Numbered from the stretch's first letter, positions 51,693 to 63,738 are shown. The stretch is DNA of 64,000 bases from Trinickia symbiotica (GCF_002934455.1 NZ_PTIR01000021.1:62001-126000); one strand, 5' to 3'. Numbers and translations: made by a program. The notes: generated from the letters alone by a model not told the origin.

Positions 51693-52451
51693 CTATTTCG
51701 GCTGCATCCGGATCGCGCCGTCGAGTCGGATCACCTCGCCGTTCAGCATCGTATTGTCGAAGATTTGCTTGACGAGCATCGCATACTCGATCGGCTTGCC
51801 GAGGCGCGCGGGGAAAGGCACCATCGCGCCGAGCGAGTCCTGCACTTCCTGCGGCATGCCGAGCAGCATCGGCGTTTCGAAGATGCCCGGCGCGATCGTC
51901 ATCACGCGAATGCCATTGCGCGAGAGGTCGCGCGCGATCGGCAGCGTCATCCCGGCGACACCGCTTTTCGAGGCTGCATAGGCTGCCTGGCCGATCTGCC
52001 CGTCGAATGCCGCGACCGAGGCTGTGTTGATGATGACGCCGCGCTCGCCGTTCGCATTCGGCGCATTCTTGGCCATTTCCGCGGCGGCCAGGCGCAGCAC
52101 GTTGAAGGTGCCGATCAGATTGATTTCGATCGTGCGGCGGAACGCATCGAGCGGATGCGGCCCGTCCTTGCCGACCGTCTTCACCGCCGGCGCGACGCCG
52201 GCGCAGTTCACGAGACCGACGAGTGTGCCGAGCCGTGTCGCGGCCGCGACGGCTTCGACCGCATCGTCTTCGCGCGTCACGTCGCACTTCACGAACACGC
52301 CGCCGAGCTCGCCCGCGAGCGCGCTGCCCGCCGCCTCGTTGAGGTCGGCGATGGCGACCTTGCCGCCATGTTCCGCGATGAGGCGTGCCGTTGCGGCGCC
52401 GAGGCCCGACGCGCCGCCGGTGATCAGGAATCCGTTACCGCGAATCTCCAT
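51693..52451 (-). CDS. Short-chain dehydrogenase, 3-hydroxyacyl-CoA dehydrogenase type
   Basis: This 252-residue SDR has the cofactor motif [22 protein letters not shown], a catalytic Ser in NTASVAAF and the YAASK motif ([21 protein letters not shown]). [15 protein letters not shown] resembles type II 3-hydroxyacyl-CoA dehydrogenases. ATG 52451 behind AAGGAG is preferred to TTG 52457. It follows adk on the same strand. Confidence 0.88.
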   Translation of the reverse strand: MEIRGNGFLITGGASGLGAATARLIAEHGGKVAIADLNEAAGSALAGELGGVFVKCDVTREDDAVEAVAAATRLGTLVGLVNCAGVAPAVKTVGKDGPHPLDAFRRTIEINLIGTFNVLRLAAAEMAKNAPNANGERGVIINTASVAAFDGQIGQAAYAASKSGVAGMTLPIARDLSRNGIRVMTIAPGIFETPMLLGMPQEVQDSLGAMVPFPARLGKPIEYAMLVKQIFDNTMLNGEVIRLDGAIRMQPK

Positions 52452-52496
52452 GCTCAAAGCTCCTTTCGTTTATCGAGGGTCGACGAAGCAGCGCCC

Positions 52497-54189
<1,693 letters not shown>

Positions 54190-54283
54190 CGAAAAAGGGA
54201 AGGGGAGATTCGCTCGTTGGCTGCCTGGCGAAAGGGACGACCGGCGGCGGGAGTGGCGTCCGCGCGTTTCTCGTGCGTTGGCT

Positions 54284-54490
54284 TTATGCCCCGCCCGTCG
54301 GATCGACTGGCTCAATCGGCGTGCCTTCGACCGTTTGCCGTGCCTCGTCCGCGAGCATGACCGGAATGCCGTCGCGAATCGGATAGGCCAGCTTGTCGGC
54401 TTGGCAGATGAGCTCCTCGTTTGCCCGGTCGTAACGGAGTGGGCCCTTGCAAATCGGGCACACGAGAATTTCAAGCAAGCGAGCGTCCAC
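54284..54490 (-). CDS. Trm112/YcaR family protein
   Basis: This 68-residue protein has the zinc-ribbon-like start [20 protein letters not shown] and [13 protein letters not shown], the Trm112 (UPF0434) pattern. GTG 54490 is chosen; it lies inside the end of lpxK (20-bp overlap) and follows GGAG. In bacteria these proteins can stabilise partner methyltransferases; the partner here is unknown. Confidence 0.85.
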   Translation of the reverse strand: MDARLLEILVCPICKGPLRYDRANEELICQADKLAYPIRDGIPVMLADEARQTVEGTPIEPVDPTGGA

Positions 54491-55520
54491 GGAGTTTCTC
54501 CACAACGAGAGCGATGAGGCGGCCTGGCAACGCAGCTTCGACCGGAACGACCCAGATCCGCGCGTCGCGCCGTCCGCGCAATTTTACTGCATCCTTTTCG
54601 GTGATCAGGATCACGTCGGCCTGCGCACCCTCGAACGGATCGCGACGATACGCGTAGTGATCGGGCAGCGCGCGCGTCGCGGGCGCGAGGCCCGCCGCGC
54701 GCAGCGTCGCGAAAAAACGCTCGGGCGAGCCGATGCCGGCCGCCGCCAGCACGCGCGCGCCCGCGAACTGAGCGAGCGGACGGCGCAGGCTCGGGTCCGC
54801 GAGGTGCCACGCATCGCCGGGCGAGATCGTCAGCGCGTACGTGTCGGGCCACGGCGGCAACTCGCGGCTGAACGGGTTGTTGACGAGCGTGGCGTCGCGC
54901 CGGCGCGAAAGCGGCTCGCGCAACGGCCCCGCCGGCAGCAGAAATCCGTTGCCGGCAAGACGCTGATCGAACACGACGAGCTCGACGTCGCGCTGCAGGC
55001 GGTAGTGCTGGAGCCCGTCGTCGCTCACGATCACGTCGACGTCGCTATGCGCAGTCACCAATGCGCGGGCGGCGGCCACGCGGTCGGGGCAAACCCAGAC
55101 GGGCGCGCCCGTGCGCCGCGCGATGATGAGCGGCTCGTCGCCGGCTTCGTCAGGGTGTGAGGCTGCCGTCACGGCGCGCGGCTCGGCCACCTTCGCGCCA
55201 TATCCGCGCGAGACGACGCCCGGCGTGAAGCCCGCGGCGCGCAGTGCATCGACGAGCGCGATGACGGTCGGCGTCTTGCCCGTTCCGCCGACGGTCACGT
55301 TGCCGACGACGACGACCGGCAAGCCGATTCGCACGCTCTCGCGCCAGCCGAGCGAGAAGCTCGCGCGGCGCAGCGCGGCTGCCGCGCCGAAGGCCAACGA
55401 AAGCGGGGAGAGCGCCCAGGCGAGCGGCCCGCGGCGCTGCCATTCGCGCGTGAGGCGCGCTTCGATGCGCGCTTTGATTCGATCGGCGAGGCGTTCACCG
55501 AGGCGGGATGGCGCTGACAT
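54471..55520 (-). CDS. lpxK: Tetraacyldisaccharide 4'-kinase
   Basis: This 349-residue membrane-bound kinase phosphorylates the lipid A precursor at 4'. The unusual P-loop [44 protein letters not shown] and [12 protein letters not shown] motifs are present. ATG 55520 starts before the N-terminal amphipathic helix. It is the first gene of lpxK-Trm112-kdsB-adk. Confidence 0.94.
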   Translation of the reverse strand: MSAPSRLGERLADRIKARIEARLTREWQRRGPLAWALSPLSLAFGAAAALRRASFSLGWRESVRIGLPVVVVGNVTVGGTGKTPTVIALVDALRAAGFTPGVVSRGYGAKVAEPRAVTAASHPDEAGDEPLIIARRTGAPVWVCPDRVAAARALVTAHSDVDVIVSDDGLQHYRLQRDVELVVFDQRLAGNGFLLPAGPLREPLSRRRDATLVNNPFSRELPPWPDTYALTISPGDAWHLADPSLRRPLAQFAGARVLAAAGIGSPERFFATLRAAGLAPATRALPDHYAYRRDPFEGAQADVILITEKDAVKLRGRRDARIWVVPVEAALPGRLIALVVEKLRGRSLA

Positions 55521-55898
55521 CGTCGATAAGGGTCGGGGGTGCGGTTCGGGAACCCGGCACTCTAGCGCGCCCAGCCCGCCGAGGGCAAGACGGCTCGCCG
55601 GCAAAGCGCCCATTTCTCTCTATCCCCAGCATCCGCTCACCTGTGGATAACTCTGTGAAGAACGTGCCTCCCAAACGGCGAGGAGGCCGGCAGATCAAGG
55701 CTCTTGTCGGTGGCAACTTATGTCGTACGAATGGTAAATCGTTAAAAATCAAGGGCTTGCCACATATGCTCGCGGCTCCGCGCGGCGTCCCCGAAAAAGC
55801 CATGTTTTTTGCCCTCTATGTGGGAAACCTGGCGCCGGACGCCATTGCGGCACTGGACGCCGCCACGCGAGGAGACTATCGTCTGTCCGGCAGAAAAA
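55521..55898. other. Intergenic region between lpxK and xseA, with DnaA-box-like 9-mer
   Basis: No gene is supported in these 378 bases. TGTGGATAA (55642-55650), the reverse complement of the consensus DnaA box TTATCCACA, is present, with an AT-rich stretch (GGTAAATCGTTAAAAATC) near 55731-55750. A single box does not make an origin; it could be chance or a local DnaA-responsive site. Confidence 0.4.
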
Positions 55899-57314
55899 AT
55901 GAGATCCAGTATGCATTCGCGTTCTTCCTTCTCTCCGTCGGGGCCGGCGGCCTCGTCCGCGGGCGGACCGTTCGACAGTGATATCGCCATCCCGGTCTCG
56001 GTGCTCAACCGAACGATCGGCAGATTGCTCGAACGATCGTTTCCGCTCGTCTGGGTGGCCGGCGAAGTCTCGAACTTCATGCGGGCGGCAAGCGGTCATT
56101 GGTACTTTTCCATCAAGGACGGCGAAGCGCAGATGCGCTGCGTCATGTTCCGCGGGCGCGCCCAATACGCCGAGTTCACGCCGCGCGAAGGCGACAAGAT
56201 CGAGGTGCGGGCGCTCGTGACGATGTACGAGCCGCGCGGCGAAATCCAGCTCAACGTGGAGGCCGTGCGCCGCACGGGGCTCGGCCGTCTTTACGAGGCG
56301 TTCCTGCGCTTGAAGACGAAGCTCGAAGCCGAGGGCCTTTTCGCGGCCGAGCGCAAACGTCCACTGCCGACGCATCCGCACGCGATAGGCATTGTCACCT
56401 CGCTGCAGGCGGCTGCGTTGCGCGATGTCCTGACGACGCTTGCGCGCCGCGCGCCGCATATTCCCATCGTCATTTATCCGGCACCCGTGCAAGGGACAGG
56501 TGCAGGCGAAAAGCTGGCCGCGATGATCGAGAAGGCGAATGCGCGGCGCGAGGTCGATGTGCTCGTCGTATGCCGCGGCGGGGGCTCGATCGAAGATCTC
56601 TGGGCGTTCAACGAGGAGGTGGTGGCGCGAGCGATCGCCGCGAGCGAGCTCCCGGTCGTCTGCGGCGTCGGGCACGAGACCGACATCACGATCGCCGATT
56701 TCGCGGCCGACGTCCGCGCGCCGACGCCGACAGGCGCGGCCGAACTCGTCAGTCCACAGCGCACGATGCTGCTGCGCGAGCTCGACCAGCGCCGCGCTGC
56801 GCTCGCGCGCGGTTTCGGCCGCCTCGCGGAGCGGCGCGCGCAGCAGCTCGACTGGCTTGCGCGCCGGCTCGTGAGCCCCGCGGAGCGTCTGAGGCGTCAA
56901 CGCGTCCATTTGCAGCAGCTTCAGGCACGGCTCGCGTCGGCAGGCGCGCGTCCGGTGCGCGACGCGCGGGCGCGCTTTGCGCTCGTGCGGTTGCGCTGGG
57001 AGCGTTGGCGGCCCGATCTCGGCGCTCACCGGCAGGCGCTCTCGGGCTTTGCGCGGCGACTCGACGCCACGCTCGCGCGACAACACGAGCGTCACGCGGC
57101 GAAAGTGGCGTCGCTCGGGGCGCGGCTGGAGCTGCTCAGCCCGCAGCGCACGCTCGAGCGCGGCTACGCCGCATTACTCGATGGGCGAACGGGGCATGCC
57201 GTCCGGGCGACCGGCGAGCTCAAGCGCGAGCGGCGCTATGAGCTGCATCTCGCGCAAGGGGCGGCCGACGTTTCGTTCGGGGATGTGCAGCCGCGTCTCA
57301 CCGACACATTTTAG
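55899..57314 (+). CDS. xseA: Exodeoxyribonuclease VII large subunit
   Basis: This protein of about 471 residues has the N-terminal OB-fold ([27 protein letters not shown]) and the catalytic domain ([54 protein letters not shown]). ATG 55899 is chosen, with ATG 55911 as alternative; neither has a strong ribosome site. The small subunit gene xseB is not nearby. Confidence 0.93.
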   Translation: MRSSMHSRSSFSPSGPAASSAGGPFDSDIAIPVSVLNRTIGRLLERSFPLVWVAGEVSNFMRAASGHWYFSIKDGEAQMRCVMFRGRAQYAEFTPREGDKIEVRALVTMYEPRGEIQLNVEAVRRTGLGRLYEAFLRLKTKLEAEGLFAAERKRPLPTHPHAIGIVTSLQAAALRDVLTTLARRAPHIPIVIYPAPVQGTGAGEKLAAMIEKANARREVDVLVVCRGGGSIEDLWAFNEEVVARAIAASELPVVCGVGHETDITIADFAADVRAPTPTGAAELVSPQRTMLLRELDQRRAALARGFGRLAERRAQQLDWLARRLVSPAERLRRQRVHLQQLQARLASAGARPVRDARARFALVRLRWERWRPDLGAHRQALSGFARRLDATLARQHERHAAKVASLGARLELLSPQRTLERGYAALLDGRTGHAVRATGELKRERRYELHLAQGAADVSFGDVQPRLTDTF

Positions 57315-57456
57315 CTAGCAATTCCAGCGTTCGACCGGGGTCGAGGCGGTCGCGCGCGGGCCTCCCGGATAGGTGCGACGATAGGCGCGGCCGTGAGCAT
57401 TTTTTACGCCGATTCGCGCGCGCAGCGGTCAATGATGCGTCTAAAGGGCCACTGGT

Positions 57457-57485
57457 TTGCGGGGTTATTCCAAGTCGCCTACAAT
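57457..57485 (+). promoter_or_regulatory. Sigma70 promoter of sodB
   Basis: TTGCGG (57457-57462) and TACAAT (57480-57485) are separated by 17 bp, about 90 nt before the sodB ATG. Confidence 0.6.
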
Positions 57486-57574
57486 CGAAGGCTCGGAAGT
57501 GTCGCCTGCTAAATGCATAAAGTACCCACAACGAGTACCCCCATACTCGATCACTCGATAGAAGGAACTGCACC

Positions 57575-58159
57575 ATGGAACACTCGCTCCCGCCGCTGCC
57601 GTTTGCCAAGAACGCCCTCGCGCCCCATATGTCGGAAGAGACGCTCGACTTTCACTACGGCAAACATCATCAGGCCTATGTAACGAACCTGAACAACCTC
57701 ATCAAGGGCACCGAGTTCGAGAACCTCGGTCTCGAAGAGATCATCAAGAAATCGTCGGGCGGCGTCTTCAACAATTCGGCACAGGTCTGGAACCACACGT
57801 TTTTCTGGAACTGCCTCAAGCCGCAAGGCGGCGGTACGCCGACGGGTGCGCTCGCCGAGGCGATCAACAAGAAGTGGGGCTCGTTCGACGCGTTCAAGGA
57901 AGCTTTCTCGAAGGCGGCCGCCGGCAACTTCGGGTCGGGCTGGACGTGGCTCGTGAAGAAGGCCGACGGCTCGCTCGACATCGTCTCGACGAGCAACGCC
58001 GCCACGCCGCTGACGACGGATGCCAAGCCGCTGCTCACGATCGACGTTTGGGAGCACGCTTACTACATCGATTTCCGCAATGCGCGGCCGAAGTTCATCG
58101 AAACGTTCCTGAACCACCTCGCGAATTGGGATTTCGCCGCGAAGAACTTTGCGTCGTAA
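57575..58159 (+). CDS. sodB: Iron superoxide dismutase
   Basis: This 194-residue Fe/Mn superoxide dismutase has the metal ligands in [25 protein letters not shown] and [11 protein letters not shown]. Gln in the [10 protein letters not shown] region is not present as in MnSOD, and the overall pattern is that of cytoplasmic SodB. It has its own promoter and a strong terminator. Confidence 0.95.
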   Translation: MEHSLPPLPFAKNALAPHMSEETLDFHYGKHHQAYVTNLNNLIKGTEFENLGLEEIIKKSSGGVFNNSAQVWNHTFFWNCLKPQGGGTPTGALAEAINKKWGSFDAFKEAFSKAAAGNFGSGWTWLVKKADGSLDIVSTSNAATPLTTDAKPLLTIDVWEHAYYIDFRNARPKFIETFLNHLANWDFAAKNFAS

Positions 58160-58224
58160 TCGAGCGCGCACGCGCCACCTTCTGTGTGGCGCGCTAGGTA
58201 AGCTAACGCTGGTATGAAAAAGAA

Positions 58225-58257
58225 AGGCCCTCGCAGCTGCGCGAGGGCCTCTTTTTT
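58225..58257. terminator. Bidirectional rho-independent terminator between sodB and clpP
   Basis: A perfect 10-bp stem AGGCCCTCGC / GCGAGGGCCT with a 6-nt loop is followed by CTTTTTT and preceded by an A-rich tract, so it can end both convergent transcripts. Confidence 0.9.
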
Positions 58258-58297
58258 GGAGATTGCCGAATGCATTGCCGTATTCGGCGCCGCACGA

Positions 58298-58939
58298 TCA
58301 CAACGCCGTGCGCCGCGCGATGTCATCGAGCGCCGCCCGTTCGGTCAACACATCATCGATGAGCCCGTACTCCTTGGCGGCCGCGGCCGACATGAAATTG
58401 TCGCGATCCGTATCCTTGGCAATCTGCTCGATGCTCTGCCCGGTGCGGTCGGCCAAGATCGCATTGAGGCGCTCACGCAGAAACAACACCTCTTTTGCCT
58501 GAATCTCGATATCGGCCGCCGTGCCCTGACTGCCGCCCGACGGCTGATGGATCATGATCCGCGCGTTCGGCAGTGCGAACCGTTTGCCTTTCGCGCCCGC
58601 CGCGAGCAGGAACGTGCCCATGCTCGCCGCGAAGCCTGTGCAGAGCGTCGAGACCTGCGGCTTGATGAACTGCATCGTGTCGTAGATCGCCATGCCGTCG
58701 TAGACCGAACCGCCGGGCGAATTAACGTAGAACGAAATATCCTTGTCGGGATTTTCGGACTCGAGAAACAGCATTTGCGCCACGATCAGGCTCGCCGTTT
58801 CGTCGGTGACGGGGCCGACGAGAAAGACGATGCGCTCGCGCAGCAGGCGCGAATAGATGTCATAGGCGCGCTCGCCGCGGCCCGTCGTCTCGATGACCGT
58901 AGGCACAAGCTGGCTGTAGGGGTCAGGGTGCATGAGCAT
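58298..58939 (-). CDS. clpP: ATP-dependent Clp protease proteolytic subunit, stand-alone paralogue
   Basis: This 213-residue serine protease starts at ATG 58939. The catalytic Ser is in [15 protein letters not shown] and the His in [12 protein letters not shown], with an Asp in [32 protein letters not shown] is also typical. It is not next to clpX or tig, where the main clpP of this group normally lies, so it is probably a second ClpP. Confidence 0.9.
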   Translation of the reverse strand: MLMHPDPYSQLVPTVIETTGRGERAYDIYSRLLRERIVFLVGPVTDETASLIVAQMLFLESENPDKDISFYVNSPGGSVYDGMAIYDTMQFIKPQVSTLCTGFAASMGTFLLAAGAKGKRFALPNARIMIHQPSGGSQGTAADIEIQAKEVLFLRERLNAILADRTGQSIEQIAKDTDRDNFMSAAAAKEYGLIDDVLTERAALDDIARRTAL

Positions 58940-59218
58940 TCCTCGCGTGGATGTCGATAGGGCGGCGCATCGATATGCGTAGCCTCTCGACTGTCATGAC
59001 GCACGGATTGCATCTATTGTGACAAGACTGGGCGCCGAATGCAGCGGCTATCGATAAAAAGTCGCGCGTCGCGCCGGCGCTCGTCACGTTTTGACATGCT
59101 CAAACGTCAAAGAGTCGGGGATCCAACCCTGAGACTTAGCGGACGGCCCTGAGTGCGAGCCGTGAGGGCGCGCCCTGTTTCAGGGAATCCCGCCGAAGCG
59201 ATGCCTGGAGAAGACGGA

Positions 59219-60217
59219 ATGACGCGAGCACGAAACGAAAACAAACCCAACGAGAAACCGGACAAGACGTCGGGGTTCGAGGCCGCCCGCGCGCGGCTCA
59301 TGGCGCGCGCCTACCGCCTGCTCGGATCTCGCGCGGAGGCGGAGGACGTCGTGCAGGACGCCTGGCTCAAATGGCATGCGGCCGACGACGCTGCATTGCG
59401 GACACCGCTCGCGTGGCTCACGACGATCACGACGCGGCTTGCCATCGACAGACTGCGGCGCTTGCAGACGGAATATGCCGCCCATGAAAAAGAGCGGCAG
59501 GCATCGTCGGATGTGCACGAGACGATGCCCTCGGCGGAGGAGGAGGCATTGCGTGCTTCGTCGATGGAAGAGGGGCTCTGGCTGCTCTTTGAGACACTCA
59601 CGCCCGACGAGCGTGCCGCCTTTATCCTGCACGAAGCGTTCGATTGCGACTATGCGCGGATTGCGGATGTCCTGGGCAAGAAGACTCCCGCGCATTGCCG
59701 GCAGCTCGTGCATCGCGCGCGGTTGCGCCTGCAACGAACGCCGGAAACGGGCGGTGAAAACGCTGACGCCGAGGTCGACGTCGACGAACGCACGCGGCGG
59801 CGCGAGCGGCACGAGGAGCTCGAGCGCCTGCGCATGGCGATCGAAACCTGCGACCCGGCAGCGGCGATGCGGCTTTTCGAAGAGGCGGCCACCGCGGGCG
59901 CCGAAGCGCTTACGGTGGAACGCGCCGAGCGTGTCGTTGCAGTTGCGGCGGCACCGGTGGGCACGACCGCGTCGTTCGCCGCTGACACAGGGCGGTCCGC
60001 GCAAACACTGGCCGTGTCGGACGTGGCCTATATCGCGGTGCTGCATCGATGCACGATCGTCGCGCTCGTTGCGGTGTCGTTTGCTGGAACGCGGATCGTC
60101 TATGTTCGCCTGATGACCGATCCGGTCGTTTTGGCTGCCGTGAACCGCGCGTTCGGCGAGCCGGCCATCGACAGTCTGCTCGCAACGGTTCGTTCGAACG
60201 AACACGCGTACGCGTGA
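59219..60217 (+). CDS. ECF-type RNA polymerase sigma factor with C-terminal extension
   Basis: This 332-residue protein starts at ATG 59219 behind GGAG. Region 2 (ARAYRLLGSRAEAEDVVQDAWLKW) and region 4 (LTPDERAAFILHEAFDCDYARIADVL) define an ECF sigma factor. An extra C-terminal part of about 130 residues is related to the SnoaL-like domain of the ECF41 group but diverged. No carboxymuconolactone decarboxylase or anti-sigma gene is adjacent. The tail may act as an internal regulator. The 279-bp upstream gap holds nested inverted arms ACGTTT/AAACGT at 59086-59107. Confidence 0.85.
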   Translation: MTRARNENKPNEKPDKTSGFEAARARLMARAYRLLGSRAEAEDVVQDAWLKWHAADDAALRTPLAWLTTITTRLAIDRLRRLQTEYAAHEKERQASSDVHETMPSAEEEALRASSMEEGLWLLFETLTPDERAAFILHEAFDCDYARIADVLGKKTPAHCRQLVHRARLRLQRTPETGGENADAEVDVDERTRRRERHEELERLRMAIETCDPAAAMRLFEEAATAGAEALTVERAERVVAVAAAPVGTTASFAADTGRSAQTLAVSDVAYIAVLHRCTIVALVAVSFAGTRIVYVRLMTDPVVLAAVNRAFGEPAIDSLLATVRSNEHAYA

Positions 60218-60304
60218 GCTGGGTGAGCCGCCGCGTTCGCGATCAGCGCGCGGTCTTCCGATAGCCTCTTACGCCGCAAGCGGTTCGGCCAGGTCGCTAG
60301 CACA

Positions 60305-61615
60305 CTAGAGACCTTGCGATGCCGCGTCCCAGTTGATGTCGACGCAAAGCACTTGCAGGCCTTTCGGCGTTTGCGCGGCAGCCGATGCCGTCACGCAGAG
60401 ATGCGCTTCGTTGATGGAGAGATAAGGCGCGGTCAGATGAACACGGCCCGGGGCACGAACGGCTTCGATGAAGTAAGGGCGCCGTTCCCAGCTCGCGCCC
60501 TCCGAATGCAGCAACGGTCGAAAACGCTTCGCGCGGCGTGAGACGCGACGCCCTTCCGGCACGAGGTTGTCGCCGATCTGCCGACCGTGCGCATCGAGCA
60601 GGAAGCATCTTGCGGAATCGGGCAGCGCGAGCAGAGAGCGCGTCGCACGCTCGATCGTCTCGCCCGCGACGACATGTCCGCAGGCCTCCTGGAGCGCCGC
60701 GACGTAGGGTGTGAGCCGCGCGGCCTGCGCGCGTTCGCGCGCCGCCACCCGCTCGCGCAGCGCTGCCGACAGCGCATCCATCGCGGCCGCGGCCACACGC
60801 GGCTCGACCGGATCCATGCTGGGCCCGGCGAAATAGGCGCCCTGCATGAAATCGACGTTGGCTTCGAGCGCAATCAACGCTTCGCGCTCAGTGGAAAGAC
60901 CGCCCATCAGCACGAGCTGTCCCGATTCGTGCAACAGCGACACGAGCCCCGGCAATACGCGTTCGATGTGCGAATGTTCGCTCGCCTGCTGAAGGATCAC
61001 GCGATCGAGCGTGACGATGTCGGGACGTAGATGCCAAACGCGGTCGATGTTCGAATGCTTCGCGCCGAAACCGCCGAGCGCGATCAGAAAGCCCGATTTA
61101 CGCAGCGAATCGACGATTTCCGCGAAGCGGCTCGTTTCGCCGCCCGCTTGCTCGGGCACTTCGAGGACGACGCGCTGCGGCGGCAGCGCGAGCGCCTTCA
61201 GCCCCGCGAGCAGCGCATCGCCATAACTCGTGTCCATCAGCGCGGCCGGGTGCAGGCTCAGAAAGAGCCATTCGTCACGGCTGTCGAAAGCGCTGAAATT
61301 GCCCAGATGCAGCGATTCGGCGAGTCTTCCGAGCTCGAGCAGATCGCCGCGCCGTGCCGCCTGGGTGAACACCTCGTGGGAAAGCACCTGACGACCGTCT
61401 TCATCGTGCGCACGCAGTGACGCGTGGTAGCCGATCGCGCGCCGATGCGATACCGAGAACACCGGCTGAAAGACGCTGAATACGGTATAGCCGCCATAGA
61501 CGACGGTATGCCGTGCGCCTGCTTCGCCAGCAACGGGACGCGGCGGCTGAAACCCGGGAGGATCGAGTTCGATCATGCTCGGTCGGAATCGAAGAATCGG
61601 AAAATGACGAGGCAT
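60305..61615 (-). CDS. Degenerate EAL-domain protein
   Basis: This 436-residue protein has an N-terminal EAL-like domain (about 45-275) whose key motifs are lost. The EAL signature is HASLR, and the acidic DDFG loop is GGFGAKHSN, though the LDR of KLDR-type motifs is kept. It is unlikely to hydrolyse cyclic di-GMP. A linker helix (about 280-330) leads to a C-terminal sensor-like domain of about 130 residues (RCFLLDAHGRQIGDNLVPEG, HLTAPYLSINEAHLCVTAS) that resembles PDC/YkuI C-terminal domains. It probably works as a binding or scaffold protein. Confidence 0.85.
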   Translation of the reverse strand: MPRHFPILRFRPSMIELDPPGFQPPRPVAGEAGARHTVVYGGYTVFSVFQPVFSVSHRRAIGYHASLRAHDEDGRQVLSHEVFTQAARRGDLLELGRLAESLHLGNFSAFDSRDEWLFLSLHPAALMDTSYGDALLAGLKALALPPQRVVLEVPEQAGGETSRFAEIVDSLRKSGFLIALGGFGAKHSNIDRVWHLRPDIVTLDRVILQQASEHSHIERVLPGLVSLLHESGQLVLMGGLSTEREALIALEANVDFMQGAYFAGPSMDPVEPRVAAAAMDALSAALRERVAARERAQAARLTPYVAALQEACGHVVAGETIERATRSLLALPDSARCFLLDAHGRQIGDNLVPEGRRVSRRAKRFRPLLHSEGASWERRPYFIEAVRAPGRVHLTAPYLSINEAHLCVTASAAAQTPKGLQVLCVDINWDAASQGL

Positions 61616-61818
61616 CGCAGTGTAGCCGCATGCGATGCGAAATAACGGCTACTTTACCGCATAAGGCAGCAAGAACTATGCGAGACACCTACTCGCATTG
61701 GTGTGCGGGCGCTCACATCGGCTACGACCTTCGATGTACCGAGCTTGATCGGTTGGTCGGTCGGCGTCCGCAACTCGGGTGCGCACGCTCCTGGTGCGTC
61801 AGATGACCAAGGTTGTGC

Positions 61819-63279
61819 TCAACCGATCAGCTCGGACTGATTCGCGGGTGCGCCTCGCGCTGCCGAGGGGCGATCGGGCTCGAGCCGCGCCGCGCGTTCA
61901 AAAAAATCGTGCGCGCGTGGATCCGTCGCGTAGGCCGCGTTGATGCGAAGCCATGGACTTGTTTCTCCATGAGGACGGAAGTAGCTGCCGGGCGCGACCG
62001 TCACGCCGCACGAGGCCGCGCATTCGACGAGTCGCTGCGAATCTTCGATGTGCGGAACGCGCGCCCAGAGGAACTTGCCGCCAGCCGGCGGCGCGAATAG
62101 CTGCCAGCCGTGCGATTCGAGCGTCTGAATGCCCGCTCCGAGCACTTCGTTCATGCGCCGGCGCAGGCGATCGAGAAACTTGCGATAGGCGCCGCGCTCG
62201 AGCATCGCAAGCGCGACCGATTCGGCGAACAGCGACCCGCCGATGCCCGTCAGCATCTTGATGTCGACGATGTCCTTGACGATCGTCGGATGGGCGGCGA
62301 TGAACCCGGTCCGCAGCGACGACGACAGCGTCTTCGACAGCCCGCCGATGTAGATGACCTGCTCGAGCTGATCGAGCGCGGCAAGGCGATCGGTCGGCTC
62401 GGCCTGAAAATCGGCGTAGATGTCGTCCTCGACGATCGTGAAGCCGTATTCGCGCGCGAGCTGAAGTACGCGAAAGGCGACTGACGGCGCGACGATCGTG
62501 CCGGTCGGATTGTGAAAGACCGAGTTGACGAAGAAGGCTCGCGGACGGTGGCGCTCGAGTGCGGCCCGTAACGCCTCGACATCCGGTCCGGCCGCCGTGC
62601 GCGGAATGCCGACGATGTTGACCCCGTGCAACTTCAGGAGTCCGAACAAATTGTAGTAGCCCGGATCCTCGACGAACATCGTGTCGCCCGCCTTCAGCAG
62701 ATAGCGGACGACGAGATCGATGGCCTGGCTCGCGCCACATGTGATGACGATTTGCGACGTGTCGGCGCGGATGCCGAGCGACGCGATGCGGGCCTGCAAG
62801 TGCTCGCGCAATGCGGCGTTGCCGAATGGTGTCGCGTAATCGATCATGGCCGCGGGATCGGTCCGCGCGACGTGGCGGATCGCTTGCGCGAGACCTTCCA
62901 TGTCGCGCCATGCCTCGGGGATGAAGCCGGTCGCGAGTTTCAACGTGTCGCCGGGATGATTGAACTCGTGCAGGATGTGGCCCGACTCGTCTTCCGCGCG
63001 GCGTGGATCGGATGTGCCCGCGGAGCCCGATACGTCGCGCCAGCGCGCGCTCACGTAAAAGCCCGAGCCGTGCCGCGATTCGACATAGCCGAGCGATACG
63101 AGCCGATCATAAGCTTCGATGACGGGAAATCGGCTGATGCCGTATTGCGCCGCGAGGCCGCGAATCGATGGCAGCTTCGCGCCGGCATGCGCTTCCCGCG
63201 AGCGAACCCAGCCCTCGATCTGCGCGACGATCTGGTCTGTGAGCGGCACGCCGTTGCCGCGGTCGAGCTCGAGCATCAT
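61819..63279 (-). CDS. MocR-type GntR regulator with aminotransferase-like domain
   Basis: This 486-residue protein has an N-terminal GntR winged helix (about 10-80, LPSIRGLAAQYGISRFPVIEAYDRL split at the turn) and a C-terminal fold-type I PLP domain with the PLP Lys in IYIGGLSKTLSSSLRTG. ATG 63279 is chosen. It is divergent from a DUF2917 gene, with a repeated ACAGTT operator between them. The metabolite sensed is unknown. Confidence 0.9.
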   Translation of the reverse strand: MMLELDRGNGVPLTDQIVAQIEGWVRSREAHAGAKLPSIRGLAAQYGISRFPVIEAYDRLVSLGYVESRHGSGFYVSARWRDVSGSAGTSDPRRAEDESGHILHEFNHPGDTLKLATGFIPEAWRDMEGLAQAIRHVARTDPAAMIDYATPFGNAALREHLQARIASLGIRADTSQIVITCGASQAIDLVVRYLLKAGDTMFVEDPGYYNLFGLLKLHGVNIVGIPRTAAGPDVEALRAALERHRPRAFFVNSVFHNPTGTIVAPSVAFRVLQLAREYGFTIVEDDIYADFQAEPTDRLAALDQLEQVIYIGGLSKTLSSSLRTGFIAAHPTIVKDIVDIKMLTGIGGSLFAESVALAMLERGAYRKFLDRLRRRMNEVLGAGIQTLESHGWQLFAPPAGGKFLWARVPHIEDSQRLVECAASCGVTVAPGSYFRPHGETSPWLRINAAYATDPRAHDFFERAARLEPDRPSAARGAPANQSELIG

Positions 63280-63317
63280 CGATAGGCCTCGCCCATTCAA
63301 GTGTTCGGTAATTTGCC

Positions 63318-63352
63318 TGCACAGTTTCGCTGAAACTGTTCGGAACTGTGCA
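63318..63352. promoter_or_regulatory. Nested operator between mocR-type gene and DUF2917 gene
   Basis: ACAGTTTC-GCT-GAAACTGT (63321-63339) is a perfect palindrome. The outer arms TGCACAGTT (63318-63326) and AACTGTGCA (63344-63352) are also perfect inverted copies. Three ACAGTT half-sites thus lie within 35 bp, the kind of repeated arrangement bound by MocR dimers. Confidence 0.7.
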
Positions 63353-63417
63353 TGTGATTATAGCGATCGAGCCGAGATAATGCATCCACTGAGCAATGCT
63401 TTATCGAGGAGGCTGAG

Positions 63418-63738
63418 ATGCGCGAGATCCGAGAGTTCGAAATGGAACACGACGAGCCGGCCACGGCCTGGCGCATCGTGCGGCCCCTCGTCGTGACGGT
63501 GACGACCGGGCAGTTGTGGCTGACGCTCGAGCACGACGCCGAAGACTACTGGCTCGAGGCAGGACAGTCGTTTCTCCTGCCGGCCGGGACCCGAGCGTGG
63601 GTCAGCGCCGGGCGCGATGGGGCGCGCGTCAACGTGACGAGCGCCAACTCGGTCGATGCTGACAGGCGCGCTGCGTTCGCGCAGTCGGCGGCGGCAAGCG
63701 CTCGCGGCTGGATGACTCGGTGGCTACGGGTAGCGTGA
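63418..63738 (+). CDS. DUF2917 domain protein
   Basis: This 106-residue protein has VTVTTGQLWLTLEHDAEDYWLEAGQSFLLPAGTRAWVSA in two conserved blocks, a cupin-like beta pattern matching DUF2917. Function is unknown. It is divergent from the MocR-type regulator and its probable target gene. Confidence 0.85.
   Translation: MREIREFEMEHDEPATAWRIVRPLVVTVTTGQLWLTLEHDAEDYWLEAGQSFLLPAGTRAWVSAGRDGARVNVTSANSVDADRRAAFAQSAAASARGWMTRWLRVA

Noticed and set aside
55642-55650. DnaA box as sign of a replication origin
   Set aside because: Only one exact box, no cluster, no dnaA or dnaN nearby.
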